From assembly GCA_002470465.1 (NCBI GenBank), contig DKMD01000010.1, positions 232,623 through 296,622 on the forward strand: DNA of 64,000 bases, written 5' to 3'. Positions within the stretch are counted from its first letter, which is position 1. Each line of letters starts with the position of its first letter. The position numbers and the translations under genes were made by a program. The stretch is from Pluralibacter sp. UBA7423 (GTDB lineage Bacteria > Pseudomonadota > Gammaproteobacteria > Enterobacterales > Enterobacteriaceae). The notes under the pieces are model-generated. The model had not been told where the DNA came from, ran no database searches, and saw only the letters and a list, made by a program, of their open reading frames with translations. Shown here piece by piece: positions 30,610-42,069 of the stretch.

Positions 30610-32088
30610 TTACTTGCTTTTCTTGATGTGCTTGATCAGGCGCTTACGCTTACGCATCTGGTTTGGCGTCAGGGTGTTGCGCTTGTTCGCAAACGGGTTA
30701 TCCCCTTCCTTGAACTGGATACGGATAGGCGTGCCCATCACGTCCAGGGATTTGCGGAAGTAGTTCATCAGGTAGCGCTTGTAGGAATCCGGCAGGTCTT
30801 TCACCTGGTTACCGTGAATCACCACAATCGGCGGGTTATAGCCACCGGCGTGCGCATACTTCAGCTTCACGCGACGACCGCGAACCAGCGGCGGCTGATG
30901 ATCGTCCTGCGCCATATTCATGATGCGGGTTAACATCGCGGTGCTCTGACGTTTGGTAGAGCTGTCATACGCTTCGCGGACGGATTCGAACAGGTTGCCG
31001 ACGCCGCTACCGTGCAGAGCAGAAATGAAGTGCACACGCGCAAAGTCGATAAAGCCCAGACGGAAATCGAGGGTCTCTTTAACCTGCTCTCTTACGTCGT
31101 TGCTCAGGCCATCCCATTTGTTGACCACGATCACCAGTGAGCGCCCACTATTGAGGATAAAGCCGAGCAGCGAGAGATCCTGATCGGAAATGCCTTCACG
31201 AGCATCAATAACCAGCATCACCACGTTAGCGTCTTCGATAGCCTGCAACGTTTTGATTACCGAGAATTTCTCAACGGTATCGGTGATTTTGCCGCGCTTG
31301 CGCACACCGGCGGTGTCGATGAGCACGTATTCGCGCTCATCGCGCTCCATCGGGATATAGATGCTGTCGCGCGTGGTGCCAGGCATGTCGTAGACCACGA
31401 CGCGGTCTTCGCCAAGAATACGGTTAGTTAGCGTTGACTTACCCACGTTCGGACGGCCAACGATAGCCAGCTTAATCGGCAGATCCTGCGGATTGAAAGC
31501 CTCTTCGGGCTCCTCAGCTTCCTCGCCGTTTTCATTTGCTTCAAACTGCGCCCAGTACTCGGCGTCTTCGTCCACTTCTTCAGCGGGGGAGATTTCGTCC
31601 ATGTACGGCAGCAGCGCGAGTTCCAGCAGGCTGGTCACACCGCGGCCATGAGAAGCGGCAATCGGATGAATATCGCCAAGGCCCAAAGACCAGAAGTCAG
31701 CCATCGCCTGATCCGGGTCGATACCGTCCGTTTTGTTAGCAACGAGGAAGGTGGCTTTATCACGCGAGCGCAGATGCTTAGCAATAGCCACATCCGCAGG
31801 CATCAGCCCGGCGCGCGCATCAACCATAAACAGCACCACGTCAGCTTCTTCAATCGCCAGCAGCGACTGTTCCGCCATACGCGTTTCCACGCCCTCTTCC
31901 GTGCCGTCGATACCGCCGGTATCGATACAGATAAACTCGCGGCCTTCCACTTCAGCACGACCGTACTTACGGTCACGAGTCAGACCCGGGAAATCCGCGA
32001 CCAGCGCATCTCGCGTGCGCGTCAGACGGTTAAACAGCGTGGATTTTCCAACGTTAGGGCGCCCGACAAGCGCGACCACAGGTACCAT
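30610..32088 (-). CDS. der: Ribosome-assembly GTPase Der (EngA)
   Basis: Essential tandem GTPase for 50S subunit maturation, 492 residues. Two G domains are visible: the first with [23 protein letters not shown] and NKTD; the second with [22 protein letters not shown] and NKWD. An acidic linker lies between (about 165-200), and a C-terminal KH-like domain ends in a Lys/Arg-rich tail ([14 protein letters not shown]). It follows bamB, 83 bp away across a hairpin. Confidence 0.98.
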   Translation of the reverse strand: MVPVVALVGRPNVGKSTLFNRLTRTRDALVADFPGLTRDRKYGRAEVEGREFICIDTGGIDGTEEGVETRMAEQSLLAIEEADVVLFMVDARAGLMPADVAIAKHLRSRDKATFLVANKTDGIDPDQAMADFWSLGLGDIHPIAASHGRGVTSLLELALLPYMDEISPAEEVDEDAEYWAQFEANENGEEAEEPEEAFNPQDLPIKLAIVGRPNVGKSTLTNRILGEDRVVVYDMPGTTRDSIYIPMERDEREYVLIDTAGVRKRGKITDTVEKFSVIKTLQAIEDANVVMLVIDAREGISDQDLSLLGFILNSGRSLVIVVNKWDGLSNDVREQVKETLDFRLGFIDFARVHFISALHGSGVGNLFESVREAYDSSTKRQSTAMLTRIMNMAQDDHQPPLVRGRRVKLKYAHAGGYNPPIVVIHGNQVKDLPDSYKRYLMNYFRKSLDVMGTPIRIQFKEGDNPFANKRNTLTPNQMRKRKRLIKHIKKSK

Positions 32089-32117
32089 GATAAATGCCTC
32101 TTAAAATCTAAAAACAG

Positions 32118-32149
32118 TAAAACGGCCCCTGCTTAGACAGGAGCCGTTT
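32118..32149 (-). terminator. Hairpin between bamB and der
   Basis: AAACGGC(T)CCTG pairs with CAGG(G)GCCGTTT with one mismatch, followed on the minus strand by TTACTGTTTTTA. It probably gives partial termination before der. Confidence 0.65.
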
Positions 32150-32171
32150 GCAATGCAGACTGCGAACAGAC

Positions 32172-33350
32172 TTAACGCGTAATGGAGTACAGCGTACCGT
32201 CTTTCGCCTGAATCAGCAGTTGGCCTTCGGCCACCACAGGATCGGTCAGGAATCCGGAACTGTCCACTTTTTGCTGAGCAACGAAGCGGCCATCCTGCGG
32301 ATTCATCCAGTGCATATACCCTTCGCTATCGCCAACGACCAGGCTACCATTGTACAGCACGGGCGAAGTCAGCAGACGGTGCAGCAGATCGCTCTGCGTC
32401 CACAGCGTCACGCCGCCATCGGTGCTTAACGCCAGCACGCGATCGTTCTGATCAACCAGATAGATACGGTTGCCGTCGACCACAAAATCGTTCACCGAGC
32501 CAAGTTCACGCTTCCACATGATCTGGCCGCTGCGCAGATCCAGCGCGGTCAGGTTGCCGTTGTACGCCAGGGCATACACGACGCCGTTAACAATCACCGG
32601 AGTGGTGTCAACGTCGCTCAGGCGATCGATTTCCGTCGGCCCGGTGGCCTGAGAAATACGCTGCTGCCAGATGAGCTGACCCTGCTGCATCAGCACGGCG
32701 TTCACGCGACCGTTGTCGCCGCCAACGATGGCTGCGCCAAACGCGGTTGCGGGTGCAGATTCACCGCGCAGAGAAAGCGCTGGCATATCGAGGTTAACGG
32801 TCCATTTGATGGCACCGTCGCTTTCGTTCAGCGCCTGCAGCTGACCGTTGCTGGTGTGAATCAATACCATGCCGTCGCTAACAACCGGGCGAGACAATGC
32901 TTCACCGGCAACGCGGGTCTGCCATGCCACGGTACCATCGCTGGTATTCAGGGCATAAACCTGCGCTTTTTCAGAGCCAACATAAACGTGGCCGCCGCTC
33001 ACCGTCAGACCGCCGGACAGCAGCGCCGGAGCACGGGAGAACCAGCCATCTTTCTCTGCCAGATTGACAGACCAGACTTCTTTCCCGCTTTCCGCGTGCA
33101 GCGCCTTCACGGTGCCTTTACGGTCCGCTGCGTACACCACGCTATCGGCCATCGCCGGGTGCAGGTTGGAATAGAAATCACCAATACCGTCACCTACGGA
33201 AGTGCTCCAGGAGGTAGACGGGGTAAACTGATTTTCAACCGTTGGCAGCGGGGACATTTTGACAACGTCTTCTTCGCTGTTAAACAGTGAACAACCGCTC
33301 AATAACGTAACAGACAGCAGTCCTGGCAAAAGTAATTTACGCAATTGCAT
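32172..33350 (-). CDS. bamB: Outer-membrane assembly lipoprotein BamB
   Basis: Eight-bladed beta-propeller lipoprotein of the BAM complex that aids beta-barrel insertion. The 392 residues start MQLRKLLLPGLLSVTLLSGC, a lipobox with lipidated Cys20; the next residues SLFNSE lack Asp at +2, consistent with outer-membrane sorting. PQQ-like blade repeats (for example GKEVWSVNL, GTVAWQTRV, GAIKWTVNL) recur. It follows yfgM by 10 bp. Confidence 0.98.
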   Translation of the reverse strand: MQLRKLLLPGLLSVTLLSGCSLFNSEEDVVKMSPLPTVENQFTPSTSWSTSVGDGIGDFYSNLHPAMADSVVYAADRKGTVKALHAESGKEVWSVNLAEKDGWFSRAPALLSGGLTVSGGHVYVGSEKAQVYALNTSDGTVAWQTRVAGEALSRPVVSDGMVLIHTSNGQLQALNESDGAIKWTVNLDMPALSLRGESAPATAFGAAIVGGDNGRVNAVLMQQGQLIWQQRISQATGPTEIDRLSDVDTTPVIVNGVVYALAYNGNLTALDLRSGQIMWKRELGSVNDFVVDGNRIYLVDQNDRVLALSTDGGVTLWTQSDLLHRLLTSPVLYNGSLVVGDSEGYMHWMNPQDGRFVAQQKVDSSGFLTDPVVAEGQLLIQAKDGTLYSITR

Positions 33351-33360
33351 CGGGTCCCTC

Positions 33361-33981
33361 TCAGATGGACAAATTATTCATTTTCATGCGCATCATTTCG
33401 CTGAGCGCTGGTGAAGCATCACTTTTTACGCCTGCTTCCCAGGCGGCGCGAGCCCCTTGCTTATCGCCTTTGCTCAACAGGATCTCACCGCGCAAGTCGG
33501 CGACGATCGCTGTCCAGCCTTCCCCTTTGATACCTTCGAGGGTTTTCAGTGCGGCATCAGGCTGTTTCATTTGCAGCTGAACGCGGGCCAGACGCATGTT
33601 GATAACCGATTTCAGGTTGTCATCAGAGGCTGCCGCCAGGCCCAGCTGCAGCTGTTTTTCGGCTTTGTCGAGTTCGTTGGCATCAACAAACTGCTGAGCC
33701 AGCTCAAGTGCCGCAAAAGCGCCGTAGGCGTTCTTTTCATTGGCCGCGATTTTTTCTGCCGCAGCATAGGTTTCAGGCTTGCCTGCTTTCAGGCTGGTCA
33801 CCGCATTTTGATAAGCCTGTGAGCTTTCACGCGAGGTGTCTTCCTGATGGGACGTCCAGTAGCGCCAGCCTACCAGCGCACCAATCCCAAGGATGACGCC
33901 GACCGCCAGCGCTTTGCCGTTTTCAGCAAAGAAACTTTTGAGTGCGTCGACCTGATCGTTTTCGTTACTGTAGACTTCCAC
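33361..33981 (-). CDS. yfgM: SecYEG-associated protein YfgM
   Basis: Single-span inner-membrane protein of 206 residues that, with PpiD, accompanies SecYEG and passes clients to periplasmic chaperones. A short cytoplasmic N-terminus (MEVYSNENDQVDALKSFF) precedes one membrane helix (about 22-44, ALAVGVILGIGALVGWRYW), then a periplasmic TPR-like domain (55-206). It lies between hisS (33 bp) and bamB (10 bp). Confidence 0.96.
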   Translation of the reverse strand: MEVYSNENDQVDALKSFFAENGKALAVGVILGIGALVGWRYWTSHQEDTSRESSQAYQNAVTSLKAGKPETYAAAEKIAANEKNAYGAFAALELAQQFVDANELDKAEKQLQLGLAAASDDNLKSVINMRLARVQLQMKQPDAALKTLEGIKGEGWTAIVADLRGEILLSKGDKQGARAAWEAGVKSDASPALSEMMRMKMNNLSI

Positions 33982-34014
33982 GCAGTTCTTCTCCTGAATA
34001 ATAATCCTGGGCGA

Positions 34015-35289
34015 TTAGCCCAGCAGTGTGCGCAAATGCGCGGCAACGCTGTCCTGCGTTACAGTCGTCTGCTCACCAGAGCGCAAATCTTTCACCACCA
34101 CATTGCGGTCAGTCACTTCAGACTCCCCCAGCACCAGCGCGACGCGAGCGCCCCACTTATCGGCACGGGCAAACTGTTTCTTAAAGTTTCCGCCGCCGTG
34201 GTTGGTCATCAGTTTGATGGCCGGCAGCTGGTCACGCAGTGCTTCAGCCAGACGCAGCGCGGCGGACTGAGTACCGGTGCCTGAAGCGACCAGGTATATA
34301 TCGACAACAGGATCGGCTTTAAATTCCGGATTAACGGCCTGAACCAGTAAAACTAAACGCTCAAGCCCCATCGCGAAGCCGACGGAAGGCGTTGGACGCC
34401 CACCAAGCTGTTCGACTAAGCCATCGTAACGGCCGCCCGCACAAACGGTGCCCTGAGAGCCGAGGCTGCTGGTCACCCATTCGAAAACGGTACGATTATA
34501 GTAGTCAAGGCCGCGCACCAGGCGCTGGTTGACCGTGTAGGCAATTCCGGCGTCGTCCAGCAGGGCGCACAGACCAGAGAAATGCTCGCGAGATTCCTCG
34601 TCAAGATAGTCACCGAGGGCGGGTGCGTTATCGAGCAGCGCCTGCACGTCCGGATTTTTAGAATCCAGCACGCGCAGCGGGTTGGTGTACATGCGGCGCT
34701 TACAGTCTTCGTCGAGCTTATCTTTGAACTGCTCAAGATATGCCACCAGCGCTTCACGATAGTTAGCGCGGGCTTCCAGCGAGCCGATGGAGTTCAGCTC
34801 AAGGCGAACGTGTTCGGAAATGCCCAGCGCACGCCACCAGCGCGCGGTCAGCAGAATGAGCTCGGCGTCGATGTCCGGCCCCTGCAGGCCAAAGACTTCA
34901 CAACCCAACTGATGGAACTGGCGATAGCGCCCTTTCTGCGGACGCTCGTGACGGAACATCGGGCCGATGTACCACAAACGCTGTTCCTGATTGTACAGCA
35001 GACCATGCTCAATGCCGGCGCGTACGCAGCCCGCAGTGCCTTCAGGACGCAGCGTCAGGCTGTCGCCGTTACGGTCCTCAAAGGTATACATCTCTTTTTC
35101 AACGACGTCGGTCACTTCGCCGATCGCGCGTTTAAATAACGGGGTCTGCTCTACAATCGGCAAACGGATTTCGCTGTAACCGTAGCTGCCGAGCACCTGC
35201 TTCAGCGTGCCTTCAATGCGCTGCCACAGAGCGGTTTCGCCCGGCAGGTAATCGTTCATGCCGCGGATGGCTTGAATGTTTTTTGCCAC
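34015..35289 (-). CDS. hisS: Histidyl-tRNA synthetase
   Basis: Class IIa synthetase charging tRNA-His, 424 residues as in E. coli. Motif 2 region [17 protein letters not shown], histidine motifs [15 protein letters not shown] and [16 protein letters not shown], and motif 3 [13 protein letters not shown] are present, with a C-terminal anticodon-binding domain. It starts [18 protein letters not shown], 94 bp after ispG. Confidence 0.99.
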   Translation of the reverse strand: MAKNIQAIRGMNDYLPGETALWQRIEGTLKQVLGSYGYSEIRLPIVEQTPLFKRAIGEVTDVVEKEMYTFEDRNGDSLTLRPEGTAGCVRAGIEHGLLYNQEQRLWYIGPMFRHERPQKGRYRQFHQLGCEVFGLQGPDIDAELILLTARWWRALGISEHVRLELNSIGSLEARANYREALVAYLEQFKDKLDEDCKRRMYTNPLRVLDSKNPDVQALLDNAPALGDYLDEESREHFSGLCALLDDAGIAYTVNQRLVRGLDYYNRTVFEWVTSSLGSQGTVCAGGRYDGLVEQLGGRPTPSVGFAMGLERLVLLVQAVNPEFKADPVVDIYLVASGTGTQSAALRLAEALRDQLPAIKLMTNHGGGNFKKQFARADKWGARVALVLGESEVTDRNVVVKDLRSGEQTTVTQDSVAAHLRTLLG

Positions 35290-35383
35290 GTTTTTTCTCT
35301 TTATAGATACAAAAATGAACCCAGACGCTTAGGTAGCGCCGCGGGTTCAATCATACACGGGAAGCGGGCTGCTTCCCAAGTCG

Positions 35384-36505
35384 TTATTTTGCGTCCACTT
35401 CCTGAACGTCAATCCGACGCGCTTCATCCAGAATGCTGGCCTTGGCGCGAATGCGCGCTTCGAGCTGGCTAATCATGTCGTCGTTGTCGAGGCGGTCTTT
35501 ACGCACGCCGTCTTCGTACAGGCCGCTTTTCTTGTTGCCACCGGTGACGCCGAGCGTGGAGACCAGCGCTTCGCCCGGACCGTTCACCACGCAGCCGATG
35601 ATAGAAACATCCATTGGAGTGATGATATCTTCCAGGCGCTGCTCCAGCGCATTCACCGTACCGATCACGTCAAACTCCTGACGCGAGCAGGTCGGGCAGG
35701 CAATGAAGTTGATCCCGCGGGAACGAATACGCAGCGACTTGAGAATATCGAAGCCCACTTTGATCTCTTCCACAGGATCTGCCGCCAGCGAAATACGCAG
35801 CGTGTCGCCGATCCCTTCGGAAAGCAGCAGGCCGAGGCCGATCGCCGATTTAACCGATCCCGCACGAGCGCCGCCCGCTTCGGTGATCCCCAGATGCAGG
35901 GGTTGATCGATCTGCTTCGCCAGCAGGCGATAGGATTCAACGGCAAGGAACACGTCAGACGCTTTCACGCTGACCTTAAACTGATCGAAGTTCAGACGAT
36001 CGAGATGATCGACATGACGCATAGCGGATTCGAGCAGCGCCTGTGGCGTTGGCTCACCGTACTTTTCCTGCAGATCTTTTTCCAGCGAGCCGGCGTTCAC
36101 GCCGATGCGGATAGGGATGTTTTTGTCGCGGGCGCAGTCGACAACCATGCGAATACGCTCTTCGTTACCGATGTTGCCCGGATTGATGCGCAGACAGTCT
36201 ACGCCATACTCGGCGACTTTCAGCGCGATGCGGTAATCGAAGTGGATGTCAGCCACCAGCGGCACGCTGACCTGCTGCTTGATGAGCTTAAAGGCTTCGG
36301 CAGCGTCCATGGTGGGTACCGATACGCGGACGATATCCGCGCCGACGCGCTCAAGAGCTTTGATCTGATTGACCGTGGCTTCCACATCGGTGGTGCGCGT
36401 ATTGGTCATCGACTGAACGGCGATAGGAGCCCCATCGCCGATTGGCACGTTCCCAACGTAAATACGCGTGGATTTTCTACGTTGAATCGGAGCCTGGTTA
36501 TGCAT
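35384..36505 (-). CDS. ispG: 4-hydroxy-3-methylbut-2-enyl diphosphate synthase
   Basis: Iron-sulfur enzyme of the MEP isoprenoid pathway converting MEcPP to HMBPP. The 373 residues have a TIM barrel (1-260) and a cluster domain whose 4Fe-4S ligands lie in [12 protein letters not shown] and [10 protein letters not shown]. It lies 26 bp after rodZ. Its cluster links it functionally to the isc operon in the same window, though no shared site was seen. Confidence 0.98.
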   Translation of the reverse strand: MHNQAPIQRRKSTRIYVGNVPIGDGAPIAVQSMTNTRTTDVEATVNQIKALERVGADIVRVSVPTMDAAEAFKLIKQQVSVPLVADIHFDYRIALKVAEYGVDCLRINPGNIGNEERIRMVVDCARDKNIPIRIGVNAGSLEKDLQEKYGEPTPQALLESAMRHVDHLDRLNFDQFKVSVKASDVFLAVESYRLLAKQIDQPLHLGITEAGGARAGSVKSAIGLGLLLSEGIGDTLRISLAADPVEEIKVGFDILKSLRIRSRGINFIACPTCSRQEFDVIGTVNALEQRLEDIITPMDVSIIGCVVNGPGEALVSTLGVTGGNKKSGLYEDGVRKDRLDNDDMISQLEARIRAKASILDEARRIDVQEVDAK

Positions 36506-36531
36506 GAAAAATCTCCCGCGTTACGCGTCTG

Positions 36532-37557
36532 TTACTGAGCCTGGGCCGGTGATTGTTCGGCATTCAGGGTCAGACGCGCAACCTGGTTTGTTCTGATAAA
36601 ACGGCTGAGGTCGACAGGTTTACCCTGGAACTGAATCTGGACAGCAGACGGAGCACCAATTTTCAGCTTGTACGGCGCCTGGCCTTCTAAATTGAGGGAG
36701 CCATCTTTACGCTGCAGTCCGCTGAACAGCTTTTTGCCGGTTGAATCAGTGACTTCCAGCCAGCAATCTGCGTTGAAGTTCATCACCAGCGCGTTCGGAT
36801 TGGCCGAAGGGGTGACGCCTGCCTGATCGGTTGGCAGCGGGGCCGCAGGCGTTGCTGCTGCAGTGGCGTTATTGTCGACGTTTGCCTGAGAAGGCGAAAC
36901 AACGGCATTGTTTTGTGCGTCTGGTGCGGTAGCCGGAGCCGTTTGCGCCGGGGCTGTCTGGGCCGGTGCGGCTGGCGCGTTCGCATCTGCCGCCGGAGCA
37001 GATGATGAATTATCCGCCGTTGCATCCGGAGACTGGCTCTGTGAGCTGCTTGTATCCAGCGGAACAGACTGACTGTTGCTGCTGTCGTTGGCATTCAGCT
37101 CGGCGCTGGACTGATCCGCCATCGTCGTGATCTCTTCCTGCTGCGCTTTGTGGTTCTGCCACCACCATGCGCCCGTCAGGCCAATCACCACAAACAGAAC
37201 CAACCAGGTAAAACTCATCAGCCAGCCGTCACGCTTCTTACGACGTTTGCCCAAAGACATGTTCTGGCCCATTGTCACCTTCGCGGCGCGAACCGGCACT
37301 TCTTTGGCAAGAATAGGTAAAAGCTCTTCTTCAGGAATATGAACAAGGCGGGCGTAGGAACGGATATAGCCACGCAGGAACGTTGAAGCAAGATCGGCAG
37401 GCGCCTTATCGTCTTCAATATCACGAACCGTGGAAACCTTCAGGCATAAGCGTTCAGCGACGGCTTGCTGGCTGAGTCCGAGTTGTTCACGGGCATAACG
37501 CAGACGCGCTCCCGTGCTTTGTGCTGTTTGTGGATCTTGGGTGGCTTCAGTATTCAT
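36532..37557 (-). CDS. rodZ: Cytoskeleton protein RodZ
   Basis: Links MreB to the cell-wall elongation machinery. The 341 residues comprise a cytoplasmic helix-turn-helix domain that binds MreB (about 15-85), a basic segment KRRKKRD before one membrane helix (111-133), a long low-complexity periplasmic linker rich in Ala, Pro, Gln, Ser and Thr (about 150-260), and a C-terminal beta domain (DUF4115) with [19 protein letters not shown]. The linker is the fastest-evolving part. It heads the leftward block to der. Confidence 0.97.
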   Translation of the reverse strand: MNTEATQDPQTAQSTGARLRYAREQLGLSQQAVAERLCLKVSTVRDIEDDKAPADLASTFLRGYIRSYARLVHIPEEELLPILAKEVPVRAAKVTMGQNMSLGKRRKKRDGWLMSFTWLVLFVVIGLTGAWWWQNHKAQQEEITTMADQSSAELNANDSSNSQSVPLDTSSSQSQSPDATADNSSSAPAADANAPAAPAQTAPAQTAPATAPDAQNNAVVSPSQANVDNNATAAATPAAPLPTDQAGVTPSANPNALVMNFNADCWLEVTDSTGKKLFSGLQRKDGSLNLEGQAPYKLKIGAPSAVQIQFQGKPVDLSRFIRTNQVARLTLNAEQSPAQAQ

Positions 37558-37825
37558 TCGCTACAGCTTGCTGGTACGTAAATTTAAGGTTCTGGTGGCG
37601 GTAGATACCGCACCGCGAAACATCCGATTGCCCATCAACAGACGAGCACTGTAAACACGCCCGGCTAACCTTTTTAGTCCCCAAGGCTAACCCGTTGTTG
37701 CCCCGCTACATACTGCCTCAATCCGGGCGGAAACGCACCGTAATTATTAACTGGATCAGTGCGTTTCGGTTATTCACTGTACATTTTAGACGCCACGCCG
37801 AAAAACGCGCGCGGCGTCTGGTCTG

Positions 37826-38992
37826 TCAGACAGCTTTCACCGCGATCGGTTCACCCTGCATGCGTTTACGCATCGTACGTTTTGTACGGTCGATAACGTC
37901 GCCCGCAAGCTGGCCGCAGGCGGCATCGATGTCGTCACCACGGGTTTTACGCACGATAGTGGTAAAACCATAGCCCATCAGCACTTTGGAGAAACGGTCA
38001 ATACGGCTATTGGAGCTGCGACCATACGGTGCCCCAGGGAACGGGTTCCACGGGATCAGGTTTATCTTACATGGCGTGTCTTTCAGCAGCTCAGCCAGCT
38101 GATGCGCATGCTCGGTACCGTCGTTAATGTGGTCGAGCATCACATACTCAATGGTCACACGGCCCTGATTGGCGTTAGATTTTTCCAGATAGCGACGCAC
38201 GGCGGCGAGGAACGTTTCGATATTGTACTTTTTGTTGATCGGCACAATTTCGTCACGGATTTCATCGTTTGGCGCATGCAGGGAGATGGCCAGCGCAACG
38301 TCAATCACGTCGCCAAGCTTGTCCAGCGCAGGCACAACGCCAGACGTGGAAAGGGTCACGCGGCGTTTGGACAGGCCGAAACCGAAATCGTCGAGCATAA
38401 TTTCCATCGCCGGAACAACGTTGGTCAGGTTGAGCAGCGGCTCACCCATACCCATCATCACCACGTTGGTGATCGGGCGTACGCCGGTCTTTTTCTGCGC
38501 GCCGATGATTTTCGCCGCACGCCAGACCTGGCCAATAATTTCTGAAACGCGCAGGTTACGGTTAAAGCCCTGCTGCGCCGTAGAGCAGAATTTACACTCC
38601 AGCGCACAACCAACCTGGGAAGATACGCACAGCGTGGCGCGATCGTCTTCCGGGATATACACGGTTTCGACGCGCTGATCGCCCACGGCAATAGCCCACT
38701 TGATGGTGCCGTCCGAAGAACGCTGCTCTTCCACCACTTCCGGTGCGCGGATTTCAGCCACTTCTTTGAGCTTCGTGCGCAGGACTTTATTGATGTCCGT
38801 CATCTCATCAAAGTCATCGCAGCAATAGTGATACAGCCATTTCATCACCTGGTCTGCGCGGAACGGCTTTTCGCCCATGTCTTTAAAGAATTCGCGCATT
38901 TGCTGACGGTTCAGATCCAGCAGGTTAATTTTGCCATTTTTATTCGGAACGACAGGCGTGATGACTTCGGTGGTGTTAACTAATTCAGACAT
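37826..38992 (-). CDS. rlmN: 23S rRNA/tRNA m2A methyltransferase RlmN
   Basis: Radical-SAM enzyme that methylates A2503 of 23S rRNA and A37 of some tRNAs. The 388 residues start at [10 protein letters not shown] (38992); upstream extension to 39124 is rejected because it crosses the ndk terminator. The cluster motif is [15 protein letters not shown], and the two catalytic cysteines are in this region and in the C-terminal [13 protein letters not shown]. Compared with E. coli the N-terminus has a few extra residues. Confidence 0.97.
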   Translation of the reverse strand: MSELVNTTEVITPVVPNKNGKINLLDLNRQQMREFFKDMGEKPFRADQVMKWLYHYCCDDFDEMTDINKVLRTKLKEVAEIRAPEVVEEQRSSDGTIKWAIAVGDQRVETVYIPEDDRATLCVSSQVGCALECKFCSTAQQGFNRNLRVSEIIGQVWRAAKIIGAQKKTGVRPITNVVMMGMGEPLLNLTNVVPAMEIMLDDFGFGLSKRRVTLSTSGVVPALDKLGDVIDVALAISLHAPNDEIRDEIVPINKKYNIETFLAAVRRYLEKSNANQGRVTIEYVMLDHINDGTEHAHQLAELLKDTPCKINLIPWNPFPGAPYGRSSNSRIDRFSKVLMGYGFTTIVRKTRGDDIDAACGQLAGDVIDRTKRTMRKRMQGEPIAVKAV

Positions 38993-39039
38993 AATATTTT
39001 CCGGCCTCGTTATTACACGTTGTGGCCCCTGGAGGGTTG

Positions 39040-39084
39040 AAAAAAGAAACGCCCCGGCGAGCGGTCTGCTCTTCCGGGGGCGTT
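39040..39084 (-). terminator. Terminator of ndk
   Basis: The minus strand pairs AACGCCCC with GGGGCGTT over a long loop and continues TTCTTTTTT, between ndk and rlmN. Confidence 0.75.
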
Positions 39085-39156
39085 GCATTGTACAAATTCT
39101 GGCGCACGGATGCCACGTTTGCACGCGACATCAGCGAAATAAAGTGTAATGCCCGA

Positions 39157-39588
39157 TTAACGGGTACGCGCGCAAACTTCGCCTTCTGCGAAGAAGTAAG
39201 CGATTTCACGCTTAGCGGACTCAACGGAGTCGGAGCCATGAGTGCCGTTTTCGGTGAAGCTGTCCGCGTAGTCAGCACGCAGAGTGCCAGCCAGTGCGTT
39301 CGCCGGGTTAGTTGCGCCCAGCAGATCGCGGTGACGCTGTACCGCATTTTCGCTTTCAAGCACGGAAACGACGATTGGGCCGGAGGTCATGAACTCAACC
39401 AGACCGTCGAAGAAAGGCTTGCCGTCGTGTTCCGCATAGAAGCCGCGAGCCTGCTCAACGGTCAGGTGCAGCATTTTGGTACCGACAATTTTGAACCCTG
39501 CTGCTTCAAAGCGCGCAAAGATGCTGCCAATAACGTTTTTTGCCACCGCGTTTGGCTTGATGATGGAAAAAGTACGTTCAATAGCCAT
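39157..39588 (-). CDS. ndk: Nucleoside diphosphate kinase
   Basis: Balances NTP pools by phosphotransfer through a histidine. The start at 39588 ([18 protein letters not shown]) gives 143 residues as in E. coli. The catalytic histidine is in [11 protein letters not shown], and substrate-binding residues lie in [10 protein letters not shown]. It appears monocistronic, with a 155-bp gap to pbpC and a terminator downstream. Confidence 0.99.
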   Translation of the reverse strand: MAIERTFSIIKPNAVAKNVIGSIFARFEAAGFKIVGTKMLHLTVEQARGFYAEHDGKPFFDGLVEFMTSGPIVVSVLESENAVQRHRDLLGATNPANALAGTLRADYADSFTENGTHGSDSVESAKREIAYFFAEGEVCARTR

Positions 39589-39743
39589 GATAACCTCTGT
39601 TTTGTTCTGTTGTTGTGCATACGACTGTATGACCTGGCGCGCATTATAATGAGCAATAATGCCCCTGCATATGGATGAAGGTAACATTTTGTTAAAATAA
39701 GACGACTTTTAGCAACACGCATCGCTAAGCCACTGAAAATGCA

Positions 39744-42068
39744 TTATTGTAGGGTAAAGCTTGCCGTCACAGCCTGTCCAGCCTCATCCATCACCACCAG
39801 CTGATATTCCCCTGCTTGCTCCAGCATAAGCGTGACATTCGGCCCACTATTGTCCGTTGGCTCACCGTTCACAAACCACCAGCGCCGCCCTTCTCCGCCC
39901 TGGGTTTGCAGGGCCAGTGAGGCTTGCTTTTCACCCGGTAAGCGCTTAATGATTGTTCCTTCCCGCACGCCGGTTAACGTCAGCGGGATCAGATCCTGCT
40001 GATGCATTGGCGGACAGGTTTTTGATGCCACCGGCAAGCGGGCTGCGCGGCGTTCCCCCGGCGGCAGCCAGGGTTCAAGCGGCAGCGGCCAGACATCCAG
40101 CGTTGTCTGGCTCGCCCCCGGACAATCTGCCGCCACGCGTTGCCCCTGCGCATCCAGCCACACAGGGAAGCGAATGCCCCGCAAACCATCCTGATCGGGC
40201 AACAGCAGCGTCGGCGGCTGGCTGTTGTCGAGCAGCCAGGTCGATAAGCGACGACGGCAGTTGCTGTCACCCACCGCCAGAGACTGACCGCCCGGCCAGC
40301 AAATCGAGCCAGCACTGACCGAAGCCGGGCGCGGATCGGCAGGCAATCCATTTTTAGCCTGGCTGACGCGAGAAAGCAGCATATTGCTGACCTGATTCAG
40401 CAGCGGAACGGCGCTGATAAAACCAAACTGCCCGACGACCGGGGTACCGTCCGGTCGTCCCGTCCAGATGCCAATGACGTAACGTGCATTAATGCCCACG
40501 GCCCAGGCATCACGATAGCCGTAGCTGGTGCCCGTTTTCCATGCCAGCGGCACCACCGCAGGCAGTGAGCCATCTGGCAACGGCTGATCTTCTCCGGCCA
40601 GAATCCGACGAATAATCCACGCCGAACCCGGAGAAAGTAGCGGTCGCTCAATCAGCGGATCGCTCGCCAGCAAACGCAGGCGTCCGGCCTGCCCGTGGCG
40701 TGCAAACGCGCTGTACGCGGCGGCAATATCCGCCAGGCGAGCGCCTGCCCCGCCGAGGATCAGCGATAAATTAGGCTCTGCACCTCTCGGGAGAATAAGC
40801 GGTAGCCCGGCGTTGCGCAGGCGGGCGGCAAACTGCTTCGGCCCGTAGGCTTCCAGCACCTGTACGGCGGGTAAATTAAGGGAGCGCACCAGCGCATCGC
40901 TCATGCTGACCGGGCCGTGGAAACCGCTATCGAAGTTTCCCGGCCGATAATCGCTGAAGCGACGTGGAACATCCTGTAACAGCGAAGCAGGATGGATCAG
41001 ACCATCATCCATCGCCAGGCCATAGATAAACGGTTTCAGCACCGAGCCAGGCGATCGCACTGCGCTGACCATATCGACATGACCAAAGCGGCTGTCGTCG
41101 CTGATATCGGCCGAACCAACCCAGCCGCGTACCTTCATATTGGTGTGATCGACGACGATCATCGCCAAAGAGCTTCGTGGCGGAAGACGAGATTTCCAGT
41201 TCAGGGCCAGCTCTTCCAACTGCCGCTGCAGCGACGCATCAAGCGTGGTGACGACTTTTTCGCTGCGGCTGCTCGCCAGCACGCGGCGTGAGAACAGCGG
41301 AGCCAGCTGCGGCATCTGCCGTGGAAAAAGCCATACCGGCTCCTGACGGGCTTCCTTCACCACTTCTGCTGACCAGACCTTCTGCGTCAGCATTCGCGTA
41401 AGCACTTTGTCGCGCGCGGCCTGGGCTCGTTCGGGCCAGCGATCCGGGCGCAAACGGCTCGGAGCCTGAGGCAAAACGGCTAACAAAGCGGCTTCTGAAT
41501 AACTGAGCTGCTGCGGCGGTTTGCCAAGATAGGCCCAGCTGGCTGCACCAATGCCCTGTAACGTGCCACCAAACGGCGCGCGGTTGAGATAGAGCGTCAG
41601 TATCTGCCGCTTATCGAGGTGCCATTCCAGCTGAATTGCCCGCCAGAGCTGGCGGATTTTACCGCCAAACGTACGGGGATGAGGATCCAGCAAACGTGCC
41701 ACCTGCATAGTGAGCGTGCTGCCGCCGGAGATCACACGCCCGGCGCGAAGATCCTGCAAGGCGGCACGCATTACCGACAGCGGATTGACGCCGGGATGAT
41801 CCCAGAACCAGCGATCTTCGTACTGAATCAGCGCCTGTAAATAGCGAGGGGAAACGTCTTCAATGGTGACGGGATAGCGCCAGATCCCTTCGGCATCAGC
41901 AAAACGCCACAGCGGGGTACCGTCTTCGGCAACCACGACGCGGGCAGGCGTGACTTCCTTAAGCGGCAGAGGCCAGAGGCGATCGGCGGCAAGTAGCGCC
42001 AGCCAGGCTAAAACAAGAAATCCCGCAAGCCAAAGCCCGCGGGATTTTTTCAGACGGGTCAATGTCAT
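39744..42068 (-). CDS. pbpC: Penicillin-binding protein 1C
   Basis: Inner-membrane peptidoglycan synthase, 774 residues. A signal anchor (about 12-28) precedes a GT51 glycosyltransferase domain with EDRWFWDHPGVNPLSV and SGGSTLTMQVAR, then a transpeptidase domain with SPGSVLKPFIY (active-site Ser), RSLN and WKTGTSYGYRDAW, and a C-terminal BiPBP_C beta domain. Its ATG lies one base after the yfhM stop, so the two are co-transcribed, the usual pairing of PBP1C with a bacterial alpha-2-macroglobulin. Confidence 0.97.
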   Translation of the reverse strand: MTLTRLKKSRGLWLAGFLVLAWLALLAADRLWPLPLKEVTPARVVVAEDGTPLWRFADAEGIWRYPVTIEDVSPRYLQALIQYEDRWFWDHPGVNPLSVMRAALQDLRAGRVISGGSTLTMQVARLLDPHPRTFGGKIRQLWRAIQLEWHLDKRQILTLYLNRAPFGGTLQGIGAASWAYLGKPPQQLSYSEAALLAVLPQAPSRLRPDRWPERAQAARDKVLTRMLTQKVWSAEVVKEARQEPVWLFPRQMPQLAPLFSRRVLASSRSEKVVTTLDASLQRQLEELALNWKSRLPPRSSLAMIVVDHTNMKVRGWVGSADISDDSRFGHVDMVSAVRSPGSVLKPFIYGLAMDDGLIHPASLLQDVPRRFSDYRPGNFDSGFHGPVSMSDALVRSLNLPAVQVLEAYGPKQFAARLRNAGLPLILPRGAEPNLSLILGGAGARLADIAAAYSAFARHGQAGRLRLLASDPLIERPLLSPGSAWIIRRILAGEDQPLPDGSLPAVVPLAWKTGTSYGYRDAWAVGINARYVIGIWTGRPDGTPVVGQFGFISAVPLLNQVSNMLLSRVSQAKNGLPADPRPASVSAGSICWPGGQSLAVGDSNCRRRLSTWLLDNSQPPTLLLPDQDGLRGIRFPVWLDAQGQRVAADCPGASQTTLDVWPLPLEPWLPPGERRAARLPVASKTCPPMHQQDLIPLTLTGVREGTIIKRLPGEKQASLALQTQGGEGRRWWFVNGEPTDNSGPNVTLMLEQAGEYQLVVMDEAGQAVTASFTLQ

Positions 42069-42069
42069 G

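Noticed and set aside
37733..37818. Inverted repeats between rodZ and rlmN (GAAACGCAC/GTGCGTTTC and GACGCC/GGCGTC)
   Set aside because: Stems exist but loops are long or the downstream tract is not T-rich, so I could not support a terminator or an RNA gene.
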